Assembly: GCA_030841085.1 (NCBI GenBank)
Contig: JAVEDP010000037.1
Coordinates: 1-60,415 of the forward strand
DNA length: 60,415 nt
Source: Pyrinomonadaceae bacterium
GTDB taxonomy: Bacteria > Acidobacteriota > Blastocatellia > Pyrinomonadales > Pyrinomonadaceae
Direction of reading: 5' to 3'
A program made the position numbers and the translations under genes. Positions 1 through 7,177 of the stretch are shown in pieces. The notes under the pieces are model-generated. The model was not told the DNA's origin. It did no database searches and worked only from the letters and a program-made list of their open reading frames with translations. The number at the start of each line of letters is the position of its first letter. Position 1 is the first letter of the stretch.

Positions 1-978
1 CTCTTCGAGGATGTCTTCGACGGTCACCAGGCCGCAGACGCCGCCGTATTCGTCGATGACCATTGAAAGTTGCACATGGGCTTTCTGCATTTCTTCAAGC
101 AACTCGGCGACCGGTTTCGTTTCGGGGACAAAATAAACATCACGCCTCAGCGAAGCAATGCTTCCTTCTTCATCGCCGTCGGCCCAGCGTTGCAACAGAT
201 CACGGACATAGATTATGCCTTCCACGTTATCGATTTGATCGCGAAAGATTGGCAGCCGCGAGTACTTCGATTCAAGCATTATGTCGCGCGCTTCGCGCAC
301 TGTGGCGGCGGCCGGCACCGCGACAATGTCGGGTCGTGGCGTCATCACTTCGCTCACGCGCGTGTCACCAAACTCGATGATCGAATGGATCAGTTCGCCT
401 TCTTCTTCTTCAAGGATGCCCTCAGCCTCGCCCACATCTATCAGCGCCTGAATGTCGTCGGCCGCGTCTTCATCTTCATCTTCATTATCGGTGGCGAGTT
501 CCTGTTCCTTCGTGCGCGAACGGTCAAATAGTTTATGGAACGGGTCGGCGGCAAACGCCATCAGCGGCAGAAACGGGCGTATCACCGGTAACAGGAACAA
601 CAACGTACCTTCCGGGTCGCGCGTCGAAATAAACAACGGGATTAGCTGACGGAAGATGCCCGCGAGAATCAGACCGGCAAGTAGTCCCACCAAAACAACG
701 CGCGGGTCGTCAAACAAAGTCAACGAAATCGAGGTGACAACCACGGCAACGATGACGAGTAGAATCTGAATACTTGCGGAGATGGCAAAGCTAAAGCGGG
801 GACGGTTTTCGAGGACTTGTTTGAGAAACGCCGCCGAGCGATCGTTGGCGCGTTCTTCGGCTTCGGTGATTAGCCGGCGCAATCCGACGTCGCTCAACTG
901 GCCAAAGGCCATGTCTACGGTCGCAAGCGTACACAGGAGGAATAACAGAAGGGACGCTAGTATGATCTCAATCTTCAT
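1..978 (-). CDS. CorC/HlyC-like CBS-domain membrane protein (C-terminus cut by window edge)
   Basis: The reading frame is open for 326 codons from an ATG at 978 down to base 1, so the C-terminus is missing. Residues 1-25 form a hydrophobic anchor, followed by two or three more hydrophobic stretches up to about residue 145, as in the DUF21/CNNM region. An acidic run (about 160-170) leads into a segment typical of this family (EEEEGELIHSIIEFGDT, then VSEVMTPRPDIV) and a CBS pair that ends at the MVIDEYGG...LVTVEDILEE signature. The family is linked to magnesium and cobalt export or homeostasis; the substrate is not shown here. It lies downstream of phoH and ybeY on the same strand, a widely conserved gene order. 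The window ends before any CorC/HlyC C-terminal domain would be reached. Confidence 0.88.
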   Translation of the reverse strand, partial: MKIEIILASLLLFLLCTLATVDMAFGQLSDVGLRRLITEAEERANDRSAAFLKQVLENRPRFSFAISASIQILLVIVAVVVTSISLTLFDDPRVVLVGLLAGLILAGIFRQLIPLFISTRDPEGTLLFLLPVIRPFLPLMAFAADPFHKLFDRSRTKEQELATDNEDEDEDAADDIQALIDVGEAEGILEEEEGELIHSIIEFGDTRVSEVMTPRPDIVAVPAAATVREARDIMLESKYSRLPIFRDQIDNVEGIIYVRDLLQRWADGDEEGSIASLRRDVYFVPETKPVAELLEEMQKAHVQLSMVIDEYGGVCGLVTVEDILEE

Positions 979-997
979 TTTCGGTCGGGGTAGATAG

Positions 998-1477
998 TAA
1001 ATCGGAAATGGTGAATAGTTAAGTCGGCTGGTTGGGAATGGAGAAATCACCAGGCACAGCGCCACCGAAGAGATTTACCATCTACCATTTACCATTTCTC
1101 ATTTTTCATTGGTAAAGCAAACGATTAGCTTGCGGGCCGCTCACTTTTGAATGCCCTTGTTTGGTTCACTCAAAGCGGCGCATTTTCTGCAATGGCAAAT
1201 GAGAAATGGTAAATGGAAAATGGAAAATTTACTTTTCTTGTCTAGATTCCCAGCTGGCGACGAAGCTTCAGCTCAAGCAAGTCTGCGGCGGTTATAGAAG
1301 TGGAACAGCTAACTAACGAGCGTCATTTAAGTCGATTTACCATTTGCCATTTGCCATTTAGCATTTGCCATCGCGGAGTTTTTGAACGACCTCCATTGCG
1401 CAGTCAACCGGCGGCCGAAAACCAACAGTTTGCTTTACAAATGGAAAATGAGAAATGGTAAATGGCAAATGGTAAAT
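998..1477. repeat. Five heptad-repeat arms in alternating orientation filling the corC-ybeY gap
   Basis: The 515-base gap holds five arms built from a 7-bp unit close to CAAATGG/TAAATGG or its complement. They lie near 998-1020 (+), 1073-1110 (-), 1190-1231 (+), 1335-1371 (-) and 1438-1477 (+). Neighbouring arms are inverted, so hairpins with 50-110 base loops are possible. Partial copies of another repeat family (GTAAAGCAAAC / GTTTGCTTTAC) sit between arms at 1111-1136 and 1425-1439. No gene is seen apart from the ybeY-like tail at 1242-1289. Confidence 0.85.
1242..1289 (-). pseudogene. Degenerate duplicate of the ybeY 3' end
   Basis: Read on the minus strand, this stretch encodes AADLLELKLRRQLGI and a TAG stop. 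It closely resembles the real YbeY C-terminus (NRLELRLRHKLGI). Both copies lie just upstream, in the minus-strand sense, of a heptad-repeat arm. No start or catalytic histidines remain. This reads as a remnant of a local duplication that carried the gene end with its neighbouring repeat. A chance resemblance of 15 codons is possible. Confidence 0.35.
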
Positions 1478-1492
1478 CTTCTCTTCGTCTTT

Positions 1493-1918
1493 TCAGATGC
1501 CCAGCTTGTGTCTCAAACGAAGCTCAAGCCGATTCATCTCACCTTTGTCAGTCGCGTGATCATAACCGCACAGGTGCAACACGCCATGAAGGATGAGCTG
1601 CGCGATCTCGGTATTCAGGCTCAACCTGTTTTGCTTGGCTTGGCGCGCAGCCTGCTCAACTGAAATAACGACGTCGCCCAAATTGAGACCTTCGAACTTT
1701 TCAAACTTATCCTGTGCAGCCGGAAACGAGAGCACGTCGGTAGTGCCTCGCTGGCCACGCCAGCGGCGATTAAGTTCGGCCATTGCCCGATCCGAAACAA
1801 AGACCACGGTCGCGCTCGCGTTCTTAGCCGGTAAGACTTGCAACGCTTTCACCCCAAATGTTTCCCACCGCGCCGAAGCGATTGGAATTTTGCGCTGGCG
1901 GTTGACGATTTCGATCAT
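1493..1918 (-). CDS. ybeY: YbeY endoribonuclease / rRNA maturation factor
   Basis: The product of 141 residues is a normal length for YbeY, the zinc-dependent single-strand endoribonuclease of 16S rRNA maturation and ribosome quality control. The metal site is visible as HGVLHLCGYDH, with H111, H115 and H121. The TTDVLSFP signature is at about 59-66. ATG 1918 is preferred to the GTG at 1930, because the extra codons run into an inverted repeat and MIEIVNRQ is a typical N-terminus. It lies 122 bases downstream of phoH on the same strand, the usual partnership. Confidence 0.95.
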   Translation of the reverse strand: MIEIVNRQRKIPIASARWETFGVKALQVLPAKNASATVVFVSDRAMAELNRRWRGQRGTTDVLSFPAAQDKFEKFEGLNLGDVVISVEQAARQAKQNRLSLNTEIAQLILHGVLHLCGYDHATDKGEMNRLELRLRHKLGI

Positions 1919-1926
1919 TGGCCTAT

Positions 1927-2041
1927 CCACAGATTTCGCAGATTACACAGATTGCAAAAGCAACCCCTAACGGACTTCATCTTAGCCAAGCAATTATTTT
2001 CTTTAAGCCTTTAATCTGTGAAATCTGCGTAATCTGCGGAT
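1927..2041. repeat. 9-bp-unit inverted repeat between phoH and ybeY
   Basis: Arms at about 1927-1954 and 2011-2041 are near-perfect inverted copies built of 9-bp units (CACAGATTT/CGCAGATTA type). The right arm runs into the phoH stop codon and the left arm starts 9 bases upstream of the ybeY start. A phoH-ybeY transcript would carry a hairpin at the junction. Confidence 0.85.
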
Positions 2042-3003
2042 TACATCTCACGCTTGCGCGAGTGCTCGTCGTAGGCCTTGATAATCATCTGCACCAGTTT
2101 GTGGCGCACGACATCTTTTTCAGTGAAATAAACGAACTCGATCCCGTCAAGATTCGCCAGCACACGTTCGGCTTCGATCAATCCGCTGCGTTTGCCCGCC
2201 GGCAGATCCACTTGCGTCACGTCGCCGGTGATCACGGCTTTCGAGCCAAAGCCGATGCGCGTCAGAAACATTTTCATCTGTTCGCTGGTTGTATTTTGCG
2301 CTTCATCGAGAATGATGAAGGCGTCGGCAAGCGTGCGTCCGCGCATGAAGGCCAGCGGCGCCACTTCGATCACTTGTTTCTCGAGCAGTTTGGTAACGCG
2401 CTCGTAGTCAATCAAATCAAACAGCGCGTCGTAAAGCGGACGAAGGTAGGGATCAACTTTCTCTTGCAGGTCGCCCGGCAGAAAGCCAAGCTTCTCGCCT
2501 GCTTCGACCGCTGGACGCGCGAGCACGATGCGGTTCACCTGCTTTAGCATCAGCGCCTGTACGGCCAACGCAACCGCGAGATAGGTCTTTCCGGTGCCGG
2601 CCACGCCGATGCCGAACACAACGTCTTGCTCCTGAATCGCCTGAATGTATTTGCGCTGCGTCGCCGATTTTGGCGCCACCTGTTTCTTGCCGGCCGGATT
2701 GAAACGCGCCTTGGTAAAGTAGTCACGCAAACTAAACGCGCGGTCTTCGGCAATCTGCGCAAAAGCTTCGCGCAACTCTTTATCGGTGAAAGAGCGGCCT
2801 TCTCGAAAGAGTTCGGAAAAGTCTTCGAGGATGCGTTCGGCTGTTGCTACATCCTGCGGGTCGCCGTCAATGGAAACGTCCTGACCGCGCGCGTCGATGC
2901 GCACCGCGAGCAACGATTCGAGATATTTGATGTTCTGATCGTGAACGCCGAAAAGAGTTTCCAGGCCGCGAGGTGGAAGTTCGATCTGCTTCAAAACAGG
3001 CAA
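2041..3003 (-). CDS. PhoH-like ATPase
   Basis: This is a PhoH/PhoL family P-loop ATPase of about 320 residues, linked to phosphate-responsive or RNA-related functions and usually found beside ybeY. The N-terminal KH-like region contains [12 protein letters not shown] and an [11 protein letters not shown] motif. Walker A is GVAGTGKT (about 133-140) and Walker B is FIILDEAQN (about 230). An upstream ATG at 3111 would add 36 unrelated residues. The TTG at 3003, with a GGAG sequence a few bases upstream, gives the family's usual length and start. Confidence 0.93.
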   Translation of the reverse strand: MPVLKQIELPPRGLETLFGVHDQNIKYLESLLAVRIDARGQDVSIDGDPQDVATAERILEDFSELFREGRSFTDKELREAFAQIAEDRAFSLRDYFTKARFNPAGKKQVAPKSATQRKYIQAIQEQDVVFGIGVAGTGKTYLAVALAVQALMLKQVNRIVLARPAVEAGEKLGFLPGDLQEKVDPYLRPLYDALFDLIDYERVTKLLEKQVIEVAPLAFMRGRTLADAFIILDEAQNTTSEQMKMFLTRIGFGSKAVITGDVTQVDLPAGKRSGLIEAERVLANLDGIEFVYFTEKDVVRHKLVQMIIKAYDEHSRKREM

Positions 3004-3162
3004 GCGTCTCCTTTGGAAGAACGAAATTGGTTCGATTTGTTTTCGGGAGTGTGAGCTGCGAAAAGAATTACTGGCATATCTTAGTTGAAGCGACGCTACT
3101 ACAGGCCTCAATTGGTGTCAAATGAACCGTGAAAACGCGCCCGTGGAAGTTGTCGCAGTTGC

Positions 3163-3191
3163 TTGACACTCCATATCGCGATCCCTATACT
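3163..3191 (+). promoter_or_regulatory. Near-consensus sigma-70 promoter of rpsT
   Basis: TTGACA (3163-3168) and TATACT (3186-3191) are separated by exactly 17 bases, about 90 bases before the rpsT start. No other gene lies between. Confidence 0.8.
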
Positions 3192-3280
3192 CCGTCACTT
3201 GCGCATTGGCGCTAATCAGGTAGACTGGTTCGAATCGTTTAGAAAAACGCATTATTTGCAGTGGATAGTTGGAGAAGTTG

Positions 3281-3547
3281 ATGCCTAATCACAAGTCAGC
3301 AGAAAAGAGAGTGCGGCAGAGCGAACGACGCCGCAAGCTCAATCGCGGCAATCGCAGCCGCTTAAGAACTTCACTCAAGAACTTGCGCAGCGCGCTCGAG
3401 GGCGACGGCAAGCAAGCGAGTGCGATTTTGCCCGAGACGATTTCAACCATTGACCGCGCAGTGCAAAAAGGTGTGCTGCACCGGAACGCAGCCGCGCGAT
3501 ATAAATCGCGACTGACGGCGCGAGTGAATGCAGCCGCGGCGAAATAA
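3281..3547 (+). CDS. rpsT: 30S ribosomal protein S20
   Basis: This 88-residue basic helical protein begins MPNHKSAEKRVRQSERRR, the classic S20 N-terminus. It binds 16S rRNA early in small-subunit assembly. ATG 3281 follows a GGAGAAG ribosome-binding site. An in-frame TTG at 3269 lies inside that site and is rejected. The gene is a single unit with its own promoter and a Rho-independent terminator, so it is probably monocistronic. Confidence 0.97.
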   Translation: MPNHKSAEKRVRQSERRRKLNRGNRSRLRTSLKNLRSALEGDGKQASAILPETISTIDRAVQKGVLHRNAAARYKSRLTARVNAAAAK

Positions 3548-3570
3548 CCAGCGGTTCAAACTTATCGCGA

Positions 3571-3607
3571 CGAGGCGGATCGAGTTAATCGGTCCGCCTC
3601 GTTTTTT
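3571..3607 (+). terminator. Rho-independent terminator of rpsT
   Basis: CGAGGCGGA (3571-3579) pairs with TCCGCCTCG (3593-3601) around a short loop, followed directly by a run of T. It begins 23 bases after the rpsT stop. Confidence 0.92.
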
Positions 3608-3608
3608 G

Positions 3609-3715
3609 TAGCATAGACTTTAGTCCGTGGTGAGTGGCATAGACTTTAGTCTGTGGCTACGCTGCCAGCACAGACTGAAGTCTATGCCACTCACCACAGA
3701 CTAAAGCCTGTGCTA
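3609..3715. repeat. Double inverted repeat, CATAGACTTTAGTCTGTG family
   Basis: Two tandem copies on the plus strand (3609-3630, 3635-3657) are followed by two inverted copies (3667-3690, 3694-3715), so the block is one large palindrome. It starts right after the rpsT terminator and ends 22 bases before the next start codon. Related copies lie at 9540-9595, 16659-16750 and 58820-58902. Confidence 0.9.
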
Positions 3716-3736
3716 ACTTTCGTCGAGGTTCCTGCC

Positions 3737-4141
3737 ATGGAAAGCCAATACCAAACAGAAGCAGAAATCGAGAGTCTCGTGCAGGGTTTGGAATCATGCA
3801 CCATCGGGAAAGACGACTTTCCACATGCCAAACATTTGGCCGTTGCCGTCTGGTACCTGCACAACGCAACGGTGGAACAGGCTTTTGAGAAGATGCGCAC
3901 TAGCTTGCTGCGGTTTCTCGATCACCATAACGTTGGCCCTGGAAAATATAAGGAAGAACTTACGCGAGCCTGGATCAATCTGGTTCAAAGCGAACTGGAA
4001 CAGCTTGATCCGAATTTTTCCCTGGTGACGACTACGAACTTAGTGATTGATCGGCTCAGCGATGTGCAGGCGGTCTTCGCGCGCTATCCAAATAATCTGG
4101 CACTCCAAAGTGAACAAAAAAATGAGCTAAAAAGTAATTGA
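3737..4141 (+). CDS. Small helical protein of unknown function
   Basis: I do not recognise a named family. The product is 134 residues, soluble and mostly helical by eye. It has a histidine-containing segment (DDFPHAKHLAVAVWYL, about 36-51) and a second one (FLDHHNVGPGKYKEELTRAW, about 72-91). The spacing of H..HL..A..YL, a later F...H and KY recalls an uncharacterised family of small bacterial proteins, but only from memory. ATG 3737 is chosen because GAGG lies upstream; the longer frame from 3653 would translate the palindrome. It stands alone between rpsT and repeats. Confidence 0.6.
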   Translation: MESQYQTEAEIESLVQGLESCTIGKDDFPHAKHLAVAVWYLHNATVEQAFEKMRTSLLRFLDHHNVGPGKYKEELTRAWINLVQSELEQLDPNFSLVTTTNLVIDRLSDVQAVFARYPNNLALQSEQKNELKSN

Positions 4142-4233
4142 GGGGATCCCAGGCATGGATGAATACAATAGCGTGCGCGGCGTTCAAACGAACCAAGATT
4201 CCAGGAATGCAAAATTCAACTGTGCAATGCTCA

Positions 4234-4363
4234 GTTGGGAAGGGTGTCTTCCACCCCAGTGTGGCTGCCGCACTGGGAACCCCCGGAGCTTGCCCCCGCT
4301 CTTGCTCTTGTAATCATTCATCAGTAATCCCAAACTGAGCGGGGGCAAGCCACCCTTTCCAAC
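4234..4363. repeat. GGCTTGCCCCCGC-family inverted repeat
   Basis: The 363-base gap between convergent genes contains a left block (4234-4301, with an internal hairpin at 4256-4277) and a right arm (GAGCGGGGGCAAGCCACC onward, 4337-4363) in inverted orientation. Relatives are at 39661-39815 and 56030-56250. Nothing else is recognised in the gap. Confidence 0.8.
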
Positions 4364-4504
4364 CTGCAAATTTATGCTACTTGATGATCACGTTAACAGC
4401 TCTCCGGCGTAAACTGCACATTTTCCCTGGACGGGGGTGAACTATCCTTCCCCCACCTGCCAATTAATCGGAGAGCATGACTTCGCTATTCTCCGCCAGA
4501 CCCC

Positions 4505-5350
4505 TCAAGTTCTAATGCCGCTAACGATCAAAACCTGCGAAGGAAAATTCATGCTGCCGCTTTGGAAATAAACGGTCGCGGCTTTGAGTACCGCATTTCT
4601 AACAGCCTCGACTTCATCGGGCGCCAGACTGGCGAGTTTAGTTCTAAACGTGTCCGACATTTCTGTGCGCAATTCCCAAAACTCCGAAATATCGACGGGC
4701 GCTTCGGTTTCAAACTTCAGCGCGCGTTCTTTCACTGAGACAGCGCCCGCTTCTCCCAGCAACTTCGCGAGCTTTCCTGGCCGCGCGAAGCGAAAAGCGG
4801 TCGGCGCATCTTCAGCTTCCGGTTCAGCCGCCACAAATTGATTCAGAACTTCAGTGATCACAGTAAAGAATGGATTGAACTCCCGCTCGGCCCACACGAG
4901 AAACGCAACACGGCCAACGGGCTTAACGACTCGCAAGATCTCTCGCAGCGCGCCAGACACGTCCGCAAAAAACATCGGCGAGAGCCGCCCCACAGCAACG
5001 TCAAACGAGTCGTCTGCAAATGGAAGTTTCTCGGCTCCGCTCTGATGAAACTCGATGTTCTTTAGGCCGCGTCGTTCAGATTCTTCGCGAGCGGCTTTAA
5101 CCATACCTGCTGTCGGGTCGGTAAACGTCACGTGTCCGGATGGCCCAACCACGCGAGCGATCGTCAACGAAGGTTCTCCCGCGCCGCCGCCAATGTCGAG
5201 CACCGACTGACCAGCGACGATTTGCGCTGCTTCGATCAGCGCGCGCGTCAACGGCGCATACATTTTTTCGATCAGCGCCTGGTGCTTGTTCCAATACTGC
5301 GAAGACGTTTCCCACGCAGCGAGCACCTGTTCGGCGTTTTCACTGGCCAT
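4505..5350 (-). CDS. SAM-dependent class I methyltransferase
   Basis: This 281-residue protein has a Rossmann-type methyltransferase core of the UbiE/Methyltransf_11 style. Motif I is VLDIGGGAGEP (about 50-60), followed by an acidic loop (TFTDPTAGMV) and FHQSGAEKLPFADDSFDVAVG. The substrate cannot be told. The start is ATG 5350, inside the end of the rhodanese gene with an 11-base overlap, so translational coupling is likely. It is the last gene of a pirin-rhodanese-methyltransferase operon. Confidence 0.88.
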   Translation of the reverse strand: MASENAEQVLAAWETSSQYWNKHQALIEKMYAPLTRALIEAAQIVAGQSVLDIGGGAGEPSLTIARVVGPSGHVTFTDPTAGMVKAAREESERRGLKNIEFHQSGAEKLPFADDSFDVAVGRLSPMFFADVSGALREILRVVKPVGRVAFLVWAEREFNPFFTVITEVLNQFVAAEPEAEDAPTAFRFARPGKLAKLLGEAGAVSVKERALKFETEAPVDISEFWELRTEMSDTFRTKLASLAPDEVEAVRNAVLKAATVYFQSGSMNFPSQVLIVSGIRT

Positions 5351-5696
5351 CTTGTTTTGTGGTTTCTTTCGGTTCCAGTTGAAGGCCGGCCTTTTCCCAG
5401 GCTTCAAGTCCGCCGAAGAGCGGATGGACGTTCTTGTAACCGTGCGCTGACAGTTCCTGGGCTACTTTGCTGCTGGAATGTTCGTGCGGACAAGTACAGT
5501 AGGTGATGGCGGTGCGAGAATGCGGTATGTCGGCAAGGTGCTTTTCAACCTCGTCATCAGGCACGCGCAGGGCGCCCGGCAATTTGGTGTCGCCCTCGGC
5601 CCATGCGGTAGGATTGCGCGCGTCGATGAAAGTAAACTGCTCGCCGCGCTCCATTCGTTCCTTCACCTCGTCAACCGTTACGCGTGTTGCTTCCAT
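5340..5696 (-). CDS. Single-domain rhodanese-like sulfurtransferase
   Basis: This 118-residue protein consists of one rhodanese domain. FTFIDARNPTAWAEGD lies at 21-36. The active loop is YCTCPHEHSS with the expected catalytic Cys at about 67 and a second Cys two residues on. Such proteins carry sulfane sulfur; the acceptor is unknown. The ATG at 5696 has a strong purine-rich AGGAAAGGAAGG upstream, so the in-frame starts further up are rejected. It lies 31 bases after the pirin gene and overlaps the methyltransferase by 11 bases. Confidence 0.92.
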   Translation of the reverse strand: MEATRVTVDEVKERMERGEQFTFIDARNPTAWAEGDTKLPGALRVPDDEVEKHLADIPHSRTAITYCTCPHEHSSSKVAQELSAHGYKNVHPLFGGLEAWEKAGLQLEPKETTKQDGQ

Positions 5697-5727
5697 TTGC
5701 GACCTTCCTTTCCTTGCTTCAACCAAC

Positions 5728-6426
5728 TTAAGCCAAATCAAATAACAAAACTTCTGACGACTCTCCGGCAACGATGCTCAATTCGTCTTCCTGACTAAAC
5801 GCAGCGCCGTCACCGTGTTTGAGCTCAGTGCCGTTCAGTTCTACCGCGCCGGCCGCAACTTGCAACCACGCGTGCCGGCCCGTTGTTAATTGATGATTAA
5901 CTGACTGGCCGGGATCAAGCACGCTTGCGTATATCTTTGCGTCCTGATGAATGCGCACGGCGCCATCGTCCCCGTCCGGTGAAACGATTAGTCGTAATCT
6001 GTTTCGCTTCTCTTCATCCGCAAACTTCTTTTCTTCGTATTCAGGCAGCTGCCCTTCTCGCTCGGGCACAATCCAAATTTGCAACAGATGGACCGGCTCT
6101 TCTCTTGAAGGGTTCGACTCGCTGTGCCTTACACCGGTGCCGGCGCTCATGCGCTGCGCGTCGCCGCGCCGGATTACAGAGCCGCTGCCCATGCTGTCGC
6201 GATGCTCGAGCGCGCCCGAAATGATGTACGTAACGATTTCCATATCGCGGTGACCGTGCGTGGGGAAACCACGCCCCGGCGCAACGATGTCTTCATTGAT
6301 GACTCGCAAAGAGCGAAACGCCATGTGCGACGGATCGTAATAATCGCCAAATGAAAAGGTGTGATAGGTGTTAAGCCAGCCAAAATCGAAGTGGCCGCGA
6401 GCTTCAGCTTTGCGAATTTTGATCAT
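5728..6426 (-). CDS. Pirin family protein (YhhW-type bicupin)
   Basis: The 232-residue bicupin has the pirin N-terminal motif FPTHGHRDMEIVTYI (about 54-68) and a later RHSESNP. The metal ligands expected for the family are H57, H59, H101 and E103, all present. YhhW-type pirins bind iron or other metals, and some oxidise quercetin. It is the first gene of an operon with rhodanese and methyltransferase genes. The start MIKIRKAEARG is typical. Confidence 0.93.
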   Translation of the reverse strand: MIKIRKAEARGHFDFGWLNTYHTFSFGDYYDPSHMAFRSLRVINEDIVAPGRGFPTHGHRDMEIVTYIISGALEHRDSMGSGSVIRRGDAQRMSAGTGVRHSESNPSREEPVHLLQIWIVPEREGQLPEYEEKKFADEEKRNRLRLIVSPDGDDGAVRIHQDAKIYASVLDPGQSVNHQLTTGRHAWLQVAAGAVELNGTELKHGDGAAFSQEDELSIVAGESSEVLLFDLA

Positions 6427-6441
6427 AGGTTTTCTTACCTA

Positions 6442-6670
6442 ACCCGCGGAGCGGGTGAAAGCATAAAGCCTGGGGTGGAGCGAAGTGGAACCCCAGGATC
6501 ACGACGCAAAAGAACCTGAGCGCGCGAAGCGTGCGATAGCGCGAGCGTCACTTTCTATGTTGCGAGCAACTGTCGCCCACTTCGTGGGCTAAGGACTGTC
6601 GATCGTTTCCTTGTTCCTGGGGTTCCGCTTCGCTCCACCCCAGGCTTTATGCTCCCACCCGCTCCGCGGG
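6442..6670. repeat. Long inverted repeat with ~54-bp arms
   Basis: Arm 6442-6498 (starting CCCGCGGAGCGGG) pairs almost perfectly with arm 6617-6670 (ending CCGCTCCGCGGG). The loop is about 118 bases. The element fills the gap between the fRMsr stop (6683) and the pirin start (6426). There is no ORF inside. A small local palindrome (CGCGCGAAGCGTGCGATAGCGCG) occupies part of the loop. Confidence 0.93.
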
Positions 6671-6682
6671 CTCAGACAACTT

Positions 6683-7177
6683 CTAAAACATTCCGGACGT
6701 TTTAGTAAAAATCCCTGCCAGCTCATTCAAACCCTGCGCATCTTCGTCGTCAAAGCGGGCGAGCGATGGACTATCCACATCCAGCACGCCGATTAATCGC
6801 CCGTCATTTATTAACGGAACCACAATCTCGGAATTCGAGGCGCTGTCGCAGGCGATGTGTCCGGGAAACTCGTGAACATTATCAACAACGAGAGTTTGTT
6901 TCAGTTGCGCGGCAGTGCCGCAGACTCCGTTGCCCAATGCGATACGCACGCACGCCGGATTTCCCTGAAACGGGCCCAACACCAATTCGCCTTCTTTATA
7001 CAAATAGAATCCGGCCCAATTTACATCGGGAAGCGAATGATAAAGCAGCGCTGCACAATTAGCGGCGTTGGCGATGAAATCGTGCTCGGTTTCCTGCAAA
7101 CCGCGAAGTTGCGAAAGCAAACTTGCGTACAGTTCAGGCTTTGAAGCGGTTTCTACTTTGGCGATTTGCAACGTCAT
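6683..7177 (-). CDS. msrC: Free methionine-(R)-sulfoxide reductase, GAF domain
   Basis: This 164-residue protein is a single GAF domain that reduces free Met-R-sulfoxide. NWAGFYL, GPFQGNPACVRI, GNGVCGTAA and FPGHIACDSAS are diagnostic. Cysteines at 76, 86 and 110 match the spacing of the catalytic and resolving cysteines in the characterised E. coli enzyme. Its ATG overlaps the stop of the molybdoenzyme gene in an ATGA junction, so the two are translationally coupled and oxidative protection may be their shared theme. Confidence 0.95.
   Translation of the reverse strand: MTLQIAKVETASKPELYASLLSQLRGLQETEHDFIANAANCAALLYHSLPDVNWAGFYLYKEGELVLGPFQGNPACVRIALGNGVCGTAAQLKQTLVVDNVHEFPGHIACDSASNSEIVVPLINDGRLIGVLDVDSPSLARFDDEDAQGLNELAGIFTKTSGMF

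Noticed and set aside
1073-1477. Repeated short units could be read as a CRISPR array
   Set aside because: Units are 7 bp, tandem without unique spacers, and alternate in orientation. No cas genes are present.
1593-1970. Plus-strand open frames antisense to ybeY and phoH, and many similar ones across the window
   Set aside because: They lie opposite well-recognised genes, match no family and follow the codon pattern of the real gene on the other strand.
3653-3736. Upstream extension of the small helical protein
   Set aside because: It would translate the CATAGACTTT palindrome; the ATG at 3737 has a better ribosome-binding context.
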